Shown here piece by piece: positions 1-8,604 of a stretch of DNA of 26,132 nt. This DNA comes from Kordiimonadaceae bacterium UBA4441. GTDB taxonomy: Bacteria; Pseudomonadota; Alphaproteobacteria; Sphingomonadales; Emcibacteraceae. The stretch lies in assembly GCA_002390425.1 (NCBI GenBank), contig DGPL01000045.1:1-26132 (forward strand). The letters are read 5' to 3'. The notes beneath the pieces are model-generated. The model was given only the letters and a program-made list of their open reading frames with translations. It made no database searches and had not been told where the DNA came from. The position numbers and the translations under genes are program-made. Position 1 is the stretch's first letter, and each line of letters starts with the position of its first letter.

Positions 1-102
1 CTCATAAGCTTTGACGGGGTACACGGCCTTTGGACCCATCTTGGATTTATTAATGATTTAGTCCGGGTTATATCTGAGAGCCATAACAAAATACGGAAAT
101 AG
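1..102 (+). CDS. C-terminal end of an unidentified upstream gene (partial)
   Basis: Frame 1 is open from the left edge and ends at a TAG stop at 100-102, giving 33 codons of a protein tail that ends in NKIRK. The stop sits one base before the ATG of the next gene. That close junction resembles the junctions elsewhere in the window and suggests an operon with the following sulfatase. The fragment is too short to assign a family, and a 33-codon open frame can arise by chance in this DNA, so the call rests mainly on the tight junction. An untranslated leader is the alternative. Confidence 0.4.
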   Translation, partial: LISFDGVHGLWTHLGFINDLVRVISESHNKIRK

Positions 103-103
103 A

Positions 104-1612
104 ATGATGATAGAAAAAATTAGTCAAATACTTTTAGTCACATGGATAATCATTCTTGGAACATCGTCCAGTTATGCTGAAAATAAAAAATGGAATTTTC
201 TTATTATTGTTGTTGATGATTTAGGACAAATGGATATATCTCCAAATAATCCAGAAACTTTTTATCAAACACCCAATCTTGAAAAGCTCGCCTCACAGAG
301 TGTAAGGTTTAGTCAAAATTATTCTGCCAGCCCCGTTTGTAGCCCCGCGAGACTAGCTTTAATGACAGGCAGATATCCCGCACGCTTAAATGCAACAGAT
401 TGGTTTCATATGGAAGAAGGTCAAGGCCGCGCTAAAACATATGTTTGGGGTAAAGATATTCAACATATGCCGATTAGTGAGGTTACTTTAGCAGAGGCAT
501 TAAAGCCTAAAGGATATAAAAGCGCCTTCATTGGAAAATGGCATTTAGGACATGATGAAAAATTTTGGCCCGAGCATCAGGGTTTTGATATTAACATAGG
601 TGGCTTTTGGAGGGGTTCACCACGTGGTTTTAATGAAGAATTAGGTGAAGGATATTTTGCCCCGCATAATAATCCAAGGATGAAAGACGGAGCAGACGGA
701 GAATATTTAACGGAAAGATTAAGCAACGAAGCGATAAATATAATTAATAACTTTAGTCGATCGGATAACCCTTTCTTGATGGTGCTTTCTTATTATACTG
801 TTCATGTGCCATTAAATGCACCAAAAGACACAATCAATAAGTATGATGAAATTGCGGAAAATAAAAATCTTACCCGACTATTTACCGAAGAAGAGCAGGT
901 ATGGCCGACTGAAGAGATCAGAACAGTAAGAATTAATCAAACACATTCAACATATGCCGCAATGGTTGAACATATGGATGCGAATATAGGTCGCGTCTTA
1001 AATAAATTAGAAACAACTGGTTTATCGGAAAATACTATTGTTTTTTTTACATCTGATAATGGCGGATTATCAACTTCTGAGGGCTCTCCTACCAGTAACT
1101 TTCCTTTTCGTGGAGGAAAAGGTTGGGTTTATGAAGGAGGTATAAGGGTGCCATTTCTAGTGCGATGGCCAGATGTAGGAAAAGCCAGAATTGAAAATTC
1201 TTCGGTTGTAACCGGACTTGATATATTTCCAACTATTATGGAAATAACAGGAATAGAGACAGGCACTTTAGATGGAAATAGCATTGTTTCAAAATTAAAA
1301 GGCAATACTCAACTAACTGAGAAACCCGCTTTTTGGCATTATCCACATTATAGCAATCAAGGTGGCATGCCTGCTTCAGCCGTTAGATTAGGCGATTATA
1401 AATATATACTGCGGCTAGAAGATGGGTGACACCACTTATATAATTTGAAATTAGATCCTGAAGAAAAAAATGATATAGCCGCTGCACAGCCACAGAAAAC
1501 AGCTGAAATGAAAAAAATGTTACTTTCCTGGTATAAAGACGTAGATGCCGAATTTCTGAGAGAGAAAGACGGCAATATTCCTTGGAAGCCTGAAAAGCAA
1601 TTAATCAGATGA
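104..1612 (+). pseudogene. Type I sulfatase interrupted by an in-frame TGA
   Basis: This is a Cys-type (formylglycine) sulfatase of the S1 / alkaline-phosphatase superfamily, which hydrolyses sulfate esters outside the cytoplasm. A signal peptide covers about residues 1-25. Metal-binding DD is at 38-39, the activation motif CSPAR at 79-83 (C79 would become formylglycine), GKWHLGH at 144-150, TSDNGG at 315-320 and an EGGIRVP segment near 343-349. The frame stops at TGA 1427-1429 after 441 residues. The same frame then continues for 60 codons with typical sulfatase tail sequence, including LYNLKLDPEEKND, to TGA 1610-1612. The interrupted codon follows EDG, where relatives often have Arg, so a CGA-to-TGA change is plausible. 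Everything catalytic lies before the stop, so a shortened 441-residue protein could still be made. A sequencing error is possible. The 3' end overlaps the convergent sulfatase gene by 12 bases. Confidence 0.8.
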
Positions 1613-3262
1613 CAATATAACGCCGTTTGCATCAATATAGCTCTGCCATTCCATTTTGAGTTCTTCTAGTTTCTCAGGCATCTCATTACTTAATTCTGTT
1701 CTTTCGCCGGGATCATTTTTCACGTTGAATAATTCCCAGTCACCGGTTCCAAATCGCGCCGGGAGTTTAATGATTTTCCAATCCCCTTTACGAACAGCTA
1801 TACGCCCATCCAATTCCCAAATGACCGTATCATCTGCGGTATGGATATAATCTGCTTCGCCTTTTAGATATGGTACAATCGACTTACCGATATGCGGATG
1901 CGCCGTTTTTCCTTGATATGATCCGTCAAATGGCTCTGCTCCAGCGAGGTCAAGAAATGTTGGTGCAAGGTCAAGTACCGTCATAAATTGATCACTGAAC
2001 TCACCTTTAAGCGTATCCGTTTTACCTTTATAATTAATGATACCTGGAACTTTTATGCCGCCCTCTGCAGAAAAGCCTTTAAACATTCTGGAAGGTGCGG
2101 TTCCAGCCTGTGCCCAATGCGGCCCATAATAGATATATGAATTTTCTTTACCCATATTTTCATATGAATTATCAAATTCCGTATCAATCCAATCTTGTGG
2201 AAATGCTTTATTCATTCCCGGTCCAAAACCTGCCGCTCCATTATCAGACATGAAAATAATGATCGTGTTATCACGTTCACCTGTTTCTTCCAGATAATTC
2301 AAAACACGCCCAATGTGATAATCCATGTTATCAACCATCGCCGCATAAATTTCCATTTCACGGGCTTCTATTTTCTTTTGCTCTTCTGATAAATTTTCCC
2401 AATTTTCGCTTTCAGGATAAACAAGGTCTGACACGACCGTATCGCTTTTTGTAATACCCATATTTTTTAAAGCACTAAGGCGTTTTTCTGTTAAGTCTTG
2501 ATATCCGGCATCATATTTACCTTTATATTTATCAATATAATCTGCAGGTGCCTGAAGTGGCCAATGTGGTGCGGTATAAGCTAAATATGCAAAGAAGGGT
2601 TTTCCGTCCTCTCTATCGCTTTCAATATAATTGATGATCTTATCGGTATAAAATTCACTTGAGAAAAAATCATCCGGCAATTCAACACGCTTACCATTTT
2701 CCCTATACCAAGAGGTATCATGATCAATTGTCATGGGTTTATCATCAAAATGATGCCCACCGCCTTGAAGGAGCGAGAAAGATCTTTCAAAACCCCTTGC
2801 ATATGCCGACTGGTCATCCTCATATCCAAGATGCCATTTACCAGTCATATAGGTATGGTACCCCGCATCCTTTAGTAATGTAGAAATGGAAACGACATCT
2901 TTATTCATATAACCTTCGTAACCGGGCTGACCTAGCTGTTTTGGGGATTGATCATTATACATTGTCCCCATTCCTGCTTTATGACTTGTCGTGCCACTAA
3001 GTAACATAGAACGCGTAGGCGAGCATGCAGAAGCCGCATATAAATTACTCATTTTTAAGCCGTCTGCTGCAAGCGCATCTAGGTTCGGTGTTGATATTTC
3101 GCCGCCAAAGGGGGCAATATCTGAATATCCTAAATCGTCAGCCAGAATTAAAAGAATATTTGGCCTATCATCCACACTGTTTGCTTCTACATTTTTTGCA
3201 TCTTGTTCTGCGCACCCAGCGACAAGCAATAATGAAGTCAGATATATAGATATTCTTTTCAT
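1601..3262 (-). CDS. Lipoprotein arylsulfatase (type I, AtsA-like)
   Basis: This 553-residue S1 sulfatase resembles Pseudomonas AtsA-type arylsulfatases in length and layout. The N-terminus is a lipoprotein signal with lipobox VAGC, so C17 should be lipidated and the enzyme held on a membrane facing the periplasm or outside. DD is at 42-43 and the formylglycine motif CSPTR at 80-84, followed by GKWHLGY and MSDNGAAGFG. A sulfatase C-terminal subdomain (ELFNVKNDPGERTEL) follows. The start is an ATG with AAGGGA upstream. It is divergent from the sulfatase at 3351, with 88 bases between them, and convergent with and overlapping the interrupted sulfatase. The gene is intact. It needs a formylglycine-generating enzyme encoded elsewhere. 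The natural substrate cannot be read from the sequence. Confidence 0.9.
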   Translation of the reverse strand: MKRISIYLTSLLLVAGCAEQDAKNVEANSVDDRPNILLILADDLGYSDIAPFGGEISTPNLDALAADGLKMSNLYAASACSPTRSMLLSGTTSHKAGMGTMYNDQSPKQLGQPGYEGYMNKDVVSISTLLKDAGYHTYMTGKWHLGYEDDQSAYARGFERSFSLLQGGGHHFDDKPMTIDHDTSWYRENGKRVELPDDFFSSEFYTDKIINYIESDREDGKPFFAYLAYTAPHWPLQAPADYIDKYKGKYDAGYQDLTEKRLSALKNMGITKSDTVVSDLVYPESENWENLSEEQKKIEAREMEIYAAMVDNMDYHIGRVLNYLEETGERDNTIIIFMSDNGAAGFGPGMNKAFPQDWIDTEFDNSYENMGKENSYIYYGPHWAQAGTAPSRMFKGFSAEGGIKVPGIINYKGKTDTLKGEFSDQFMTVLDLAPTFLDLAGAEPFDGSYQGKTAHPHIGKSIVPYLKGEADYIHTADDTVIWELDGRIAVRKGDWKIIKLPARFGTGDWELFNVKNDPGERTELSNEMPEKLEELKMEWQSYIDANGVILSSD

Positions 3263-3350
3263 TTCATTCCCTTTATAATTTTTATTTTATTCTATTCTAA
3301 TATCATATTATAGTATTTAACTTAAGTGATTTAATAAAAAAGGTGACACC
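3263..3350. promoter_or_regulatory. Divergent promoter region between two sulfatase genes
   Basis: These 88 very AT-rich bases separate divergent sulfatase starts and must hold both promoters. A 13-base inverted repeat, TAATAT-C-ATATTA, lies at 3298-3310 near the centre. In DNA this AT-rich the repeat may be chance, and I cannot place confident -35 boxes. An AAGGTG ribosome site lies just before the GTG at 3351, and the complement of TCCCTTT serves the minus-strand ATG. Confidence 0.4.
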
Positions 3351-4919
3351 GTGAATTTAATCAGCAAATTTTTTAATGTTTCTAAAATAACGTTATTGTT
3401 CACTTTAATTATGCCTATTGATTTAATAGCACAGTCACAAAACGATGATCTATTACCAAAAAGGCCAAACATCATCATTTTTTATGTAGATGATCTTGGC
3501 TATGGCGATATTGGCGTTAATGGCGCCAAAAATGTCACCACCCCTAATATTGATCAACTAGCAGCAGAAGGTATTAATTTTAAAGATGCCCATAGCACGG
3601 CTGCCACCTGTACACCGTCGCGCTATGCATTACTCACTGGTGAACATGGGTTTCGTATCAACAGCGATATATTAGAAGGTGACGCTCCAGCAATAATAAA
3701 ACCGGGAAAACCTACCCTTCCGTCTATGCTTCAGGGGCAAGGATATAAAACCGCTGTTATAGGCAAATGGCACTTGGGGTTTGGTGATGGGAATATTAAC
3801 TGGAATAGCAAGGTATCAACAGGACCACTTGAAATAGGTTTTGATTATAATTTTCTTATGCCGATCACTGGTGATCGGGTACCAAGCGTCTTCCTTGAAA
3901 ATCATCATGTCGTCAATCTAGATCATGAAGACCCGATTGAAGTAAATTATCTAAAAAAGATCGGCAATAGGCCCCATGGTGATGAACGTCCTGATTTGGT
4001 AAGATATCAGGCAGATGAGCAACATAATGATACTATTATAAATGGTGTTCCCAGAATAGGATCAATGAGTGGCGGAGAAGATGCACTCTGGAATGACGAA
4101 GATATTCCAGAAATTTTTAATCACAAAGCCATAGAGTTTATGCGATCTAACCGTGATGAACCCTTTTTTCTCTTTTATTCATTTCATGATATCCACGTCC
4201 CGCGCCTCCCTCACCAGGATTTCTCAGGTAAAACTAATATGGGCCCACGTGGAGATGCCATTGCCCAAGTTGACTGGGTCGTAGGGAAAATTTTAAAAGA
4301 AATTAAATATCTTGGCGTTGATCAAAATACATTGGTCATATTTACAAGTGATAACGGTCCAGTGTTAAACGATGGATATAATGACGGCGCAGATCAACTT
4401 TTAAACGGGCATAAACCCGGCGGCGAATTTCGTGGCGGCAAATATAGCGCTTATGAAGCAGGAACCAGAGTGCCAACAATTTTTCGTTGGAATAACCAAA
4501 TCAATACCGGTGAAAGCGACGCCTTATTATCTCAGGTCGACTTTTATGCCTCAATTGCTGAACTATTAGGGATAGAACTTTCAGAAACTGAAGCCATAGA
4601 TAGTTTAAATATGCTACCCGCATTTTTAGGGACAGCTGAGATGGGAAGAAATTACATCATTGAAGAATCGGTTGCCACCCTTTCACTTAGGATGGGACAG
4701 TGGAAATATATTGCCCCATCTTCAGAAAGTTCAAGAAACCGTAATGAATGGGTAAAAACGGATAAAAATATCGAGGGCGGGTTTTCTTCCAATGAGCAAC
4801 TTTATAATCTTGAAAACGATGCTGGTGAATTAAGGAATATTGCTGCTGAATATCCTTCAATCATTATAACAATGAGAAATAAATTAAACGAATTAAGAGA
4901 TAAAGGCTTTAGAGAGTAA
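3351..4919 (+). CDS. Exported arylsulfatase A-type sulfatase
   Basis: This 522-residue S1 sulfatase has a signal peptide to about residue 27 (cleavage after LIA). DDLGYGD begins at 47, the formylglycine motif CTPSR is at 87-91, GKWHLGFG follows, then TSDNGP and an EAGTRVP segment. A C-terminal LYNLENDAGE strand motif is present, so the fold looks complete. Arylsulfatase A-like family members remove sulfate from sugars, lipids or phenols, and the substrate here is unknown. The start is GTG, with AAGGTG about 6 bases upstream. The gene ends 6 bases before the octaheme cytochrome gene, so the two are almost surely co-transcribed, an unusual pairing. Confidence 0.9.
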   Translation: MNLISKFFNVSKITLLFTLIMPIDLIAQSQNDDLLPKRPNIIIFYVDDLGYGDIGVNGAKNVTTPNIDQLAAEGINFKDAHSTAATCTPSRYALLTGEHGFRINSDILEGDAPAIIKPGKPTLPSMLQGQGYKTAVIGKWHLGFGDGNINWNSKVSTGPLEIGFDYNFLMPITGDRVPSVFLENHHVVNLDHEDPIEVNYLKKIGNRPHGDERPDLVRYQADEQHNDTIINGVPRIGSMSGGEDALWNDEDIPEIFNHKAIEFMRSNRDEPFFLFYSFHDIHVPRLPHQDFSGKTNMGPRGDAIAQVDWVVGKILKEIKYLGVDQNTLVIFTSDNGPVLNDGYNDGADQLLNGHKPGGEFRGGKYSAYEAGTRVPTIFRWNNQINTGESDALLSQVDFYASIAELLGIELSETEAIDSLNMLPAFLGTAEMGRNYIIEESVATLSLRMGQWKYIAPSSESSRNRNEWVKTDKNIEGGFSSNEQLYNLENDAGELRNIAAEYPSIIITMRNKLNELRDKGFRE

Positions 4920-4925
4920 ATTTTG

Positions 4926-7190
4926 ATGAAACTGTTAAAAGAAAATATTGCCCTACTTTTTCTCACGACACTTTTATTATCTACTCTTGTTTTCTTTTTT
5001 GTTAAATCATCAGATAACCTAGCATGGGCCCAAAATTCTATCATAATCAACATTCCTGAAAATCATCCTAGTGGAGAAAATTGTCAAAGTTGTCATCAAG
5101 GTGAATGGCAAGAGTGGAATAGATCTCATCATCAGAAATCAATGCAAATAGCAGATGACAGTTCAGTACTTGGTGATTTCAATGATGTCGAAATTTCAAT
5201 AAATGATGAACCTGTTAAATTCTATAAAAAAAATAATGAATTTTGGGTCGATTTGGAAAATCAAAAATATAAGGTGGAATATACCTTTGGTTTTGAACCG
5301 CTACAGCAATATTTAATAAAATCAGATAATGGAAAATATCAAACACTACCCTATTCGTGGGACAGTCGCCCCATCGAACAAGGAGGGCAACAATGGTTTC
5401 ACATTTATGGCGAAGATCACATTCCAAAAAATGACCGTCTTCACTGGCAACAACCATTGCAAAACTGGAACGGAATGTGCGCCGATTGTCACTCAACAGG
5501 ATTAAAAAGAAATTATGATACCGCAACCGATACATTCAATATAAATTGGCAGAATATCAACGTGGGCTGTGCATCATGCCACCAAGGAGATATGAAAAAC
5601 ATTGATAACGATGATGGCAATTGGACATTAATCGAAGGCGCAAAAACAATGAGCTGGAGCAATGGTATTCGCGACCAATCAGAAATCGAAGTTTGTGCCG
5701 CTTGCCATTCAAGAAGGTCGCCTTTAACGGATGGTTTTAACTCACAGGATAAATTCTTAGATGCTTTTTCACCGTCGCCAATATTGATGCCCGATTACTA
5801 CCCAGATGGACAGATTAAAGAAGAAGTATATGTTTGGGGCTCATTCCTACAGAGCAAAATGTATAAAGAAGGCGTGATATGCAGTGACTGTCATGATCCA
5901 CACAGCCTCAATTTAAAAGCTGAAGGCAATGCCCTCTGCACCACCTGTCATCAGTCAGAATTTTTTGACACACCAAATCATCATAATCATTTAAAAACAT
6001 CGTCAGGTGCACAATGTGTGAATTGCCATATGAGTGATAATTTATATATGGGTGTTGATAATCGCCGCGATCATAGTTTCCGAATTCCAAGGCCAGATTT
6101 AAATCATAAGACATCAAGTCCAGATGCCTGCTCATCATGTCATACTGGTCAAACACCAGAATGGGCAGCAGATAAAATAAATACTTGGTTTGGCGAAAAA
6201 CAAACCCGTGAAATTCATTACGGCGAAATTTTACAAAATGTCTTAAAAGGCGTCCCAAATTCAGAGACAGCTTTAAAACAATTGCTCAATGATGAAAATA
6301 TTCCAGTTATCATCAGAGCGAGCGCCTATAATTTATTACCGAACTTCTCCAATGCGGAAAGTGCAGAATTTATTGAAAATGGATTACAGAGCAAAGAACC
6401 TCTTATTCGTTTAGGGGCCATCAGAGGAAGTACATTTATACCAGTTTCTGATCGGGAAATATTATTATCCCCATATTTAAATGACCCTTTTAAAGCAATC
6501 CGAGTGGAGGTTGTAAATTCATTATCAGATATGAATATCAATCGTCTAAATGAGAAAGATAAAGATGCTTATAATATGGCACTTGATGAATTTCTCACGG
6601 CGCAGGATCAAGTGATGTGGCGCGGCGAAGGGCGATTTAACCTTGGCATATTCAAAACGATGCAAAATGAAACCGAGGCGGCAAAAGATCTATATTTAGA
6701 CGCCATTAAAATTGATCCTTTTTTTCCGGCCAGTTATATAAATCTTGCAGATATTTTTAAAAACCAGCAAGACGCGCTCAATGACGGAAAAACACTTGAT
6801 ATGGGATTAAGCTTTTTGCCTGATGATGCGGATTTAAATTATGCTAAAGCGCTCTTTCTTATTCGCGAAAAACAATCATCAAAAGCGATGAACCATTTGA
6901 AAATAGCGGTTCAGGCAGCGCCAGAAAACCCTCAATATTCATATGTCTATGCTGTTGCACTAACCGACATGGGACGAGGGAATGATGCCTATAATGTCTT
7001 AAGGAATGCCATAAAATATGCCGAGAATGATGCTAATTTAAATATGATGCTGCTCAATCATTTTGCAAATATGGGCGACTATCAAAAAGCAATTATTTAC
7101 GCAGAAAAACTACTGCAATTATTTCCCAACAATCCTTCTATAGAAAATACAATGCGTGTTCTTAAAAGCAGGCTCACCGGAAATACATAA
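4926..7190 (+). CDS. Exported octaheme cytochrome c with HEAT-like and TPR repeats
   Basis: This 754-residue protein has an N-terminal signal or anchor (about residues 7-36) and eight CxxCH heme c sites at 53-57, 185-189, 215-219, 257-261, 319-323, 338-342, 364-368 and 402-406. The first site and the SHH that follows resemble the cytochrome c554/c-prime multiheme fold. HEAT-like helices cover about 440-545, and three to four TPR units cover about 575-750 (NLADIFKNQ, YAVALTDMG, LNHFANMG). Each heme could carry one electron, and the repeats suggest docking to a partner in the periplasm or at the envelope. I chose ATG 4926 over the TTG at 4923 because AGAGAG at 4911-4916 is better spaced for it. 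It follows a sulfatase by 6 bases. No enzyme activity can be inferred, though some relatives in multiheme families reduce nitrogen or sulfur oxyanions. Confidence 0.9.
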   Translation: MKLLKENIALLFLTTLLLSTLVFFFVKSSDNLAWAQNSIIINIPENHPSGENCQSCHQGEWQEWNRSHHQKSMQIADDSSVLGDFNDVEISINDEPVKFYKKNNEFWVDLENQKYKVEYTFGFEPLQQYLIKSDNGKYQTLPYSWDSRPIEQGGQQWFHIYGEDHIPKNDRLHWQQPLQNWNGMCADCHSTGLKRNYDTATDTFNINWQNINVGCASCHQGDMKNIDNDDGNWTLIEGAKTMSWSNGIRDQSEIEVCAACHSRRSPLTDGFNSQDKFLDAFSPSPILMPDYYPDGQIKEEVYVWGSFLQSKMYKEGVICSDCHDPHSLNLKAEGNALCTTCHQSEFFDTPNHHNHLKTSSGAQCVNCHMSDNLYMGVDNRRDHSFRIPRPDLNHKTSSPDACSSCHTGQTPEWAADKINTWFGEKQTREIHYGEILQNVLKGVPNSETALKQLLNDENIPVIIRASAYNLLPNFSNAESAEFIENGLQSKEPLIRLGAIRGSTFIPVSDREILLSPYLNDPFKAIRVEVVNSLSDMNINRLNEKDKDAYNMALDEFLTAQDQVMWRGEGRFNLGIFKTMQNETEAAKDLYLDAIKIDPFFPASYINLADIFKNQQDALNDGKTLDMGLSFLPDDADLNYAKALFLIREKQSSKAMNHLKIAVQAAPENPQYSYVYAVALTDMGRGNDAYNVLRNAIKYAENDANLNMMLLNHFANMGDYQKAIIYAEKLLQLFPNNPSIENTMRVLKSRLTGNT

Positions 7191-7191
7191 A

Positions 7192-8586
7192 TTAATGTAA
7201 AACGGGATCATCAATTTTTAATAACCATTCACGCAATAGGCTTTCTAATTCTTCGCGTATGGTTTGATGTTCGTTTTGGTTGATTAGATTATTCAATTCA
7301 CCCGGATCATTTTTCACATTGTAAAGCTCATCAACCAAATCAGCATTCGCCCTGAGACCAAACCTTTTAATCAATTTCCAATCTTCAAAACGGACCATTC
7401 TCAGGTGAGCAATACCAAAGTTTTCCATATTATATTGCGCAAATACGGGGACTGATGAACTTAATTCATCCCTTTTTAACAAAGGCGTAAGATCCTTACC
7501 TTCTGGCGTAACATAATCTGGAGTTTCAATATTCAGCATACTTAGTATGGTTGGAAAAATATCAGTATTTGATACGGGTTGTTCAAGAGCAATATTTTGT
7601 TTTATTTTACCAGGCCAGCGAATAATCATTGGTATTTTTATCGCCTCATCAAAAAGGTTTGCAATATTTTCACTACCCACCACTTCGTCGCCCGCTATGG
7701 CACCGACGGCACCGCGTCCAAAATAACCGTGATGACCAATAAGCATGCCGTGATCGCCAACATAAATGACGATCGTATTTTCCGCTAAGCCCAATCGATC
7801 TAGCTCATCCAACACCTCACCTACGGCGCGGTCAAGTGCATGAATAGCGGCATAATTATTTTTCGTCATCTTTTTAAGCCACTCTTGATCAATGCCTGGC
7901 ATATTCGGAACTATTGGGTCAATATGTGCCACCGCATCAAGATCTTCTTGTGGTACGGCGTACCATGGACGCTGCGGCTCTCTAAAAGTCATAGTGAGGG
8001 CAAATTTATTATCTTTATTTTCAGATAAGAACTCTTTTGCATGCTTTACGAATATATTTGATGTATGCCCTTTAATTTCAGCGACATTTCCATTTTTATC
8101 AAGAATAGGGTCAAATGCTTTTGAATCTTGTTCATAGCCAACGAAATAATCAAACCCTCTGTTAGTTGGATGGCGTTCCTCAGCTTCGCCTAAATGCCAT
8201 TTGCCGATTAGTCCCGTTTTATAGCCATTCTGTTTTAAAATTTCTGGCCATAAAACCGCAGAGGTATCCAATCCACGATCAGCATATTTCTCATTTAACA
8301 TCAAAAAATCATTAACACCCACCTGACTAGGATATTTACCACTAAAAAATGCAGCTCTACTCGGAGAACACACAGGCGCAGCAGCATAAGCATTTGAAAA
8401 ACGTACCCCTTGGGAGGCTAATTTATCAAAATTCGGCGTTACGGCTTGATCATCACCGTAAGCCCCCATTGCTCTTTGTGAATGATCATCCGGAACGATA
8501 GCTATAATATTCCAGTTTTCCTCGGCAATCGCCGTATTAACCGAACAATAGATAAGAAAAATCGTAAAGTTAATGAAGACCTTCAT
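7192..8586 (-). CDS. Exported sulfatase behind fadBA (heparan/iduronate sulfatase-like)
   Basis: This 464-residue S1 sulfatase has a signal peptide ending near A21. PDDHSQRAMGAYG at 32-44 supplies the metal Asp pair. The formylglycine motif CSPSR is at 73-77, followed by GKWHLGEAEE and a VGDHGMLIGHHG loop in place of the DNG loop. That loop style is closer to N-sulfoglucosamine or iduronate-2-sulfatase subfamilies than to arylsulfatase A. The C-terminal LYNVKNDPGELNNL is intact. It starts 18 bases after the fadA stop on the same strand, so it may be the last gene of a fadB-fadA-sulfatase operon, although its ribosome site (AAGAAAG) is weak. Its stop is one base from the stop of the convergent cytochrome gene. 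The substrate is unknown. Confidence 0.88.
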   Translation of the reverse strand: MKVFINFTIFLIYCSVNTAIAEENWNIIAIVPDDHSQRAMGAYGDDQAVTPNFDKLASQGVRFSNAYAAAPVCSPSRAAFFSGKYPSQVGVNDFLMLNEKYADRGLDTSAVLWPEILKQNGYKTGLIGKWHLGEAEERHPTNRGFDYFVGYEQDSKAFDPILDKNGNVAEIKGHTSNIFVKHAKEFLSENKDNKFALTMTFREPQRPWYAVPQEDLDAVAHIDPIVPNMPGIDQEWLKKMTKNNYAAIHALDRAVGEVLDELDRLGLAENTIVIYVGDHGMLIGHHGYFGRGAVGAIAGDEVVGSENIANLFDEAIKIPMIIRWPGKIKQNIALEQPVSNTDIFPTILSMLNIETPDYVTPEGKDLTPLLKRDELSSSVPVFAQYNMENFGIAHLRMVRFEDWKLIKRFGLRANADLVDELYNVKNDPGELNNLINQNEHQTIREELESLLREWLLKIDDPVLH

Positions 8587-8604
8587 TTTGATTATTCTTT
8601 CTTA

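Noticed and set aside
1427..1429. TGA read as selenocysteine or a reassigned codon in the sulfatase
   Set aside because: The position is in the C-terminal subdomain, far from the active site, no Sec-insertion hairpin was seen just after it, and other genes here use TGA as a normal stop.
2991..3278. Antisense open frames over the lipoprotein sulfatase and over other genes
   Set aside because: They lack ribosome sites and recognisable domains, and they lie opposite clearly real genes.
4923..4925. TTG start for the octaheme cytochrome
   Set aside because: The ATG directly after it has better spacing from AGAGAG and is the stronger codon.
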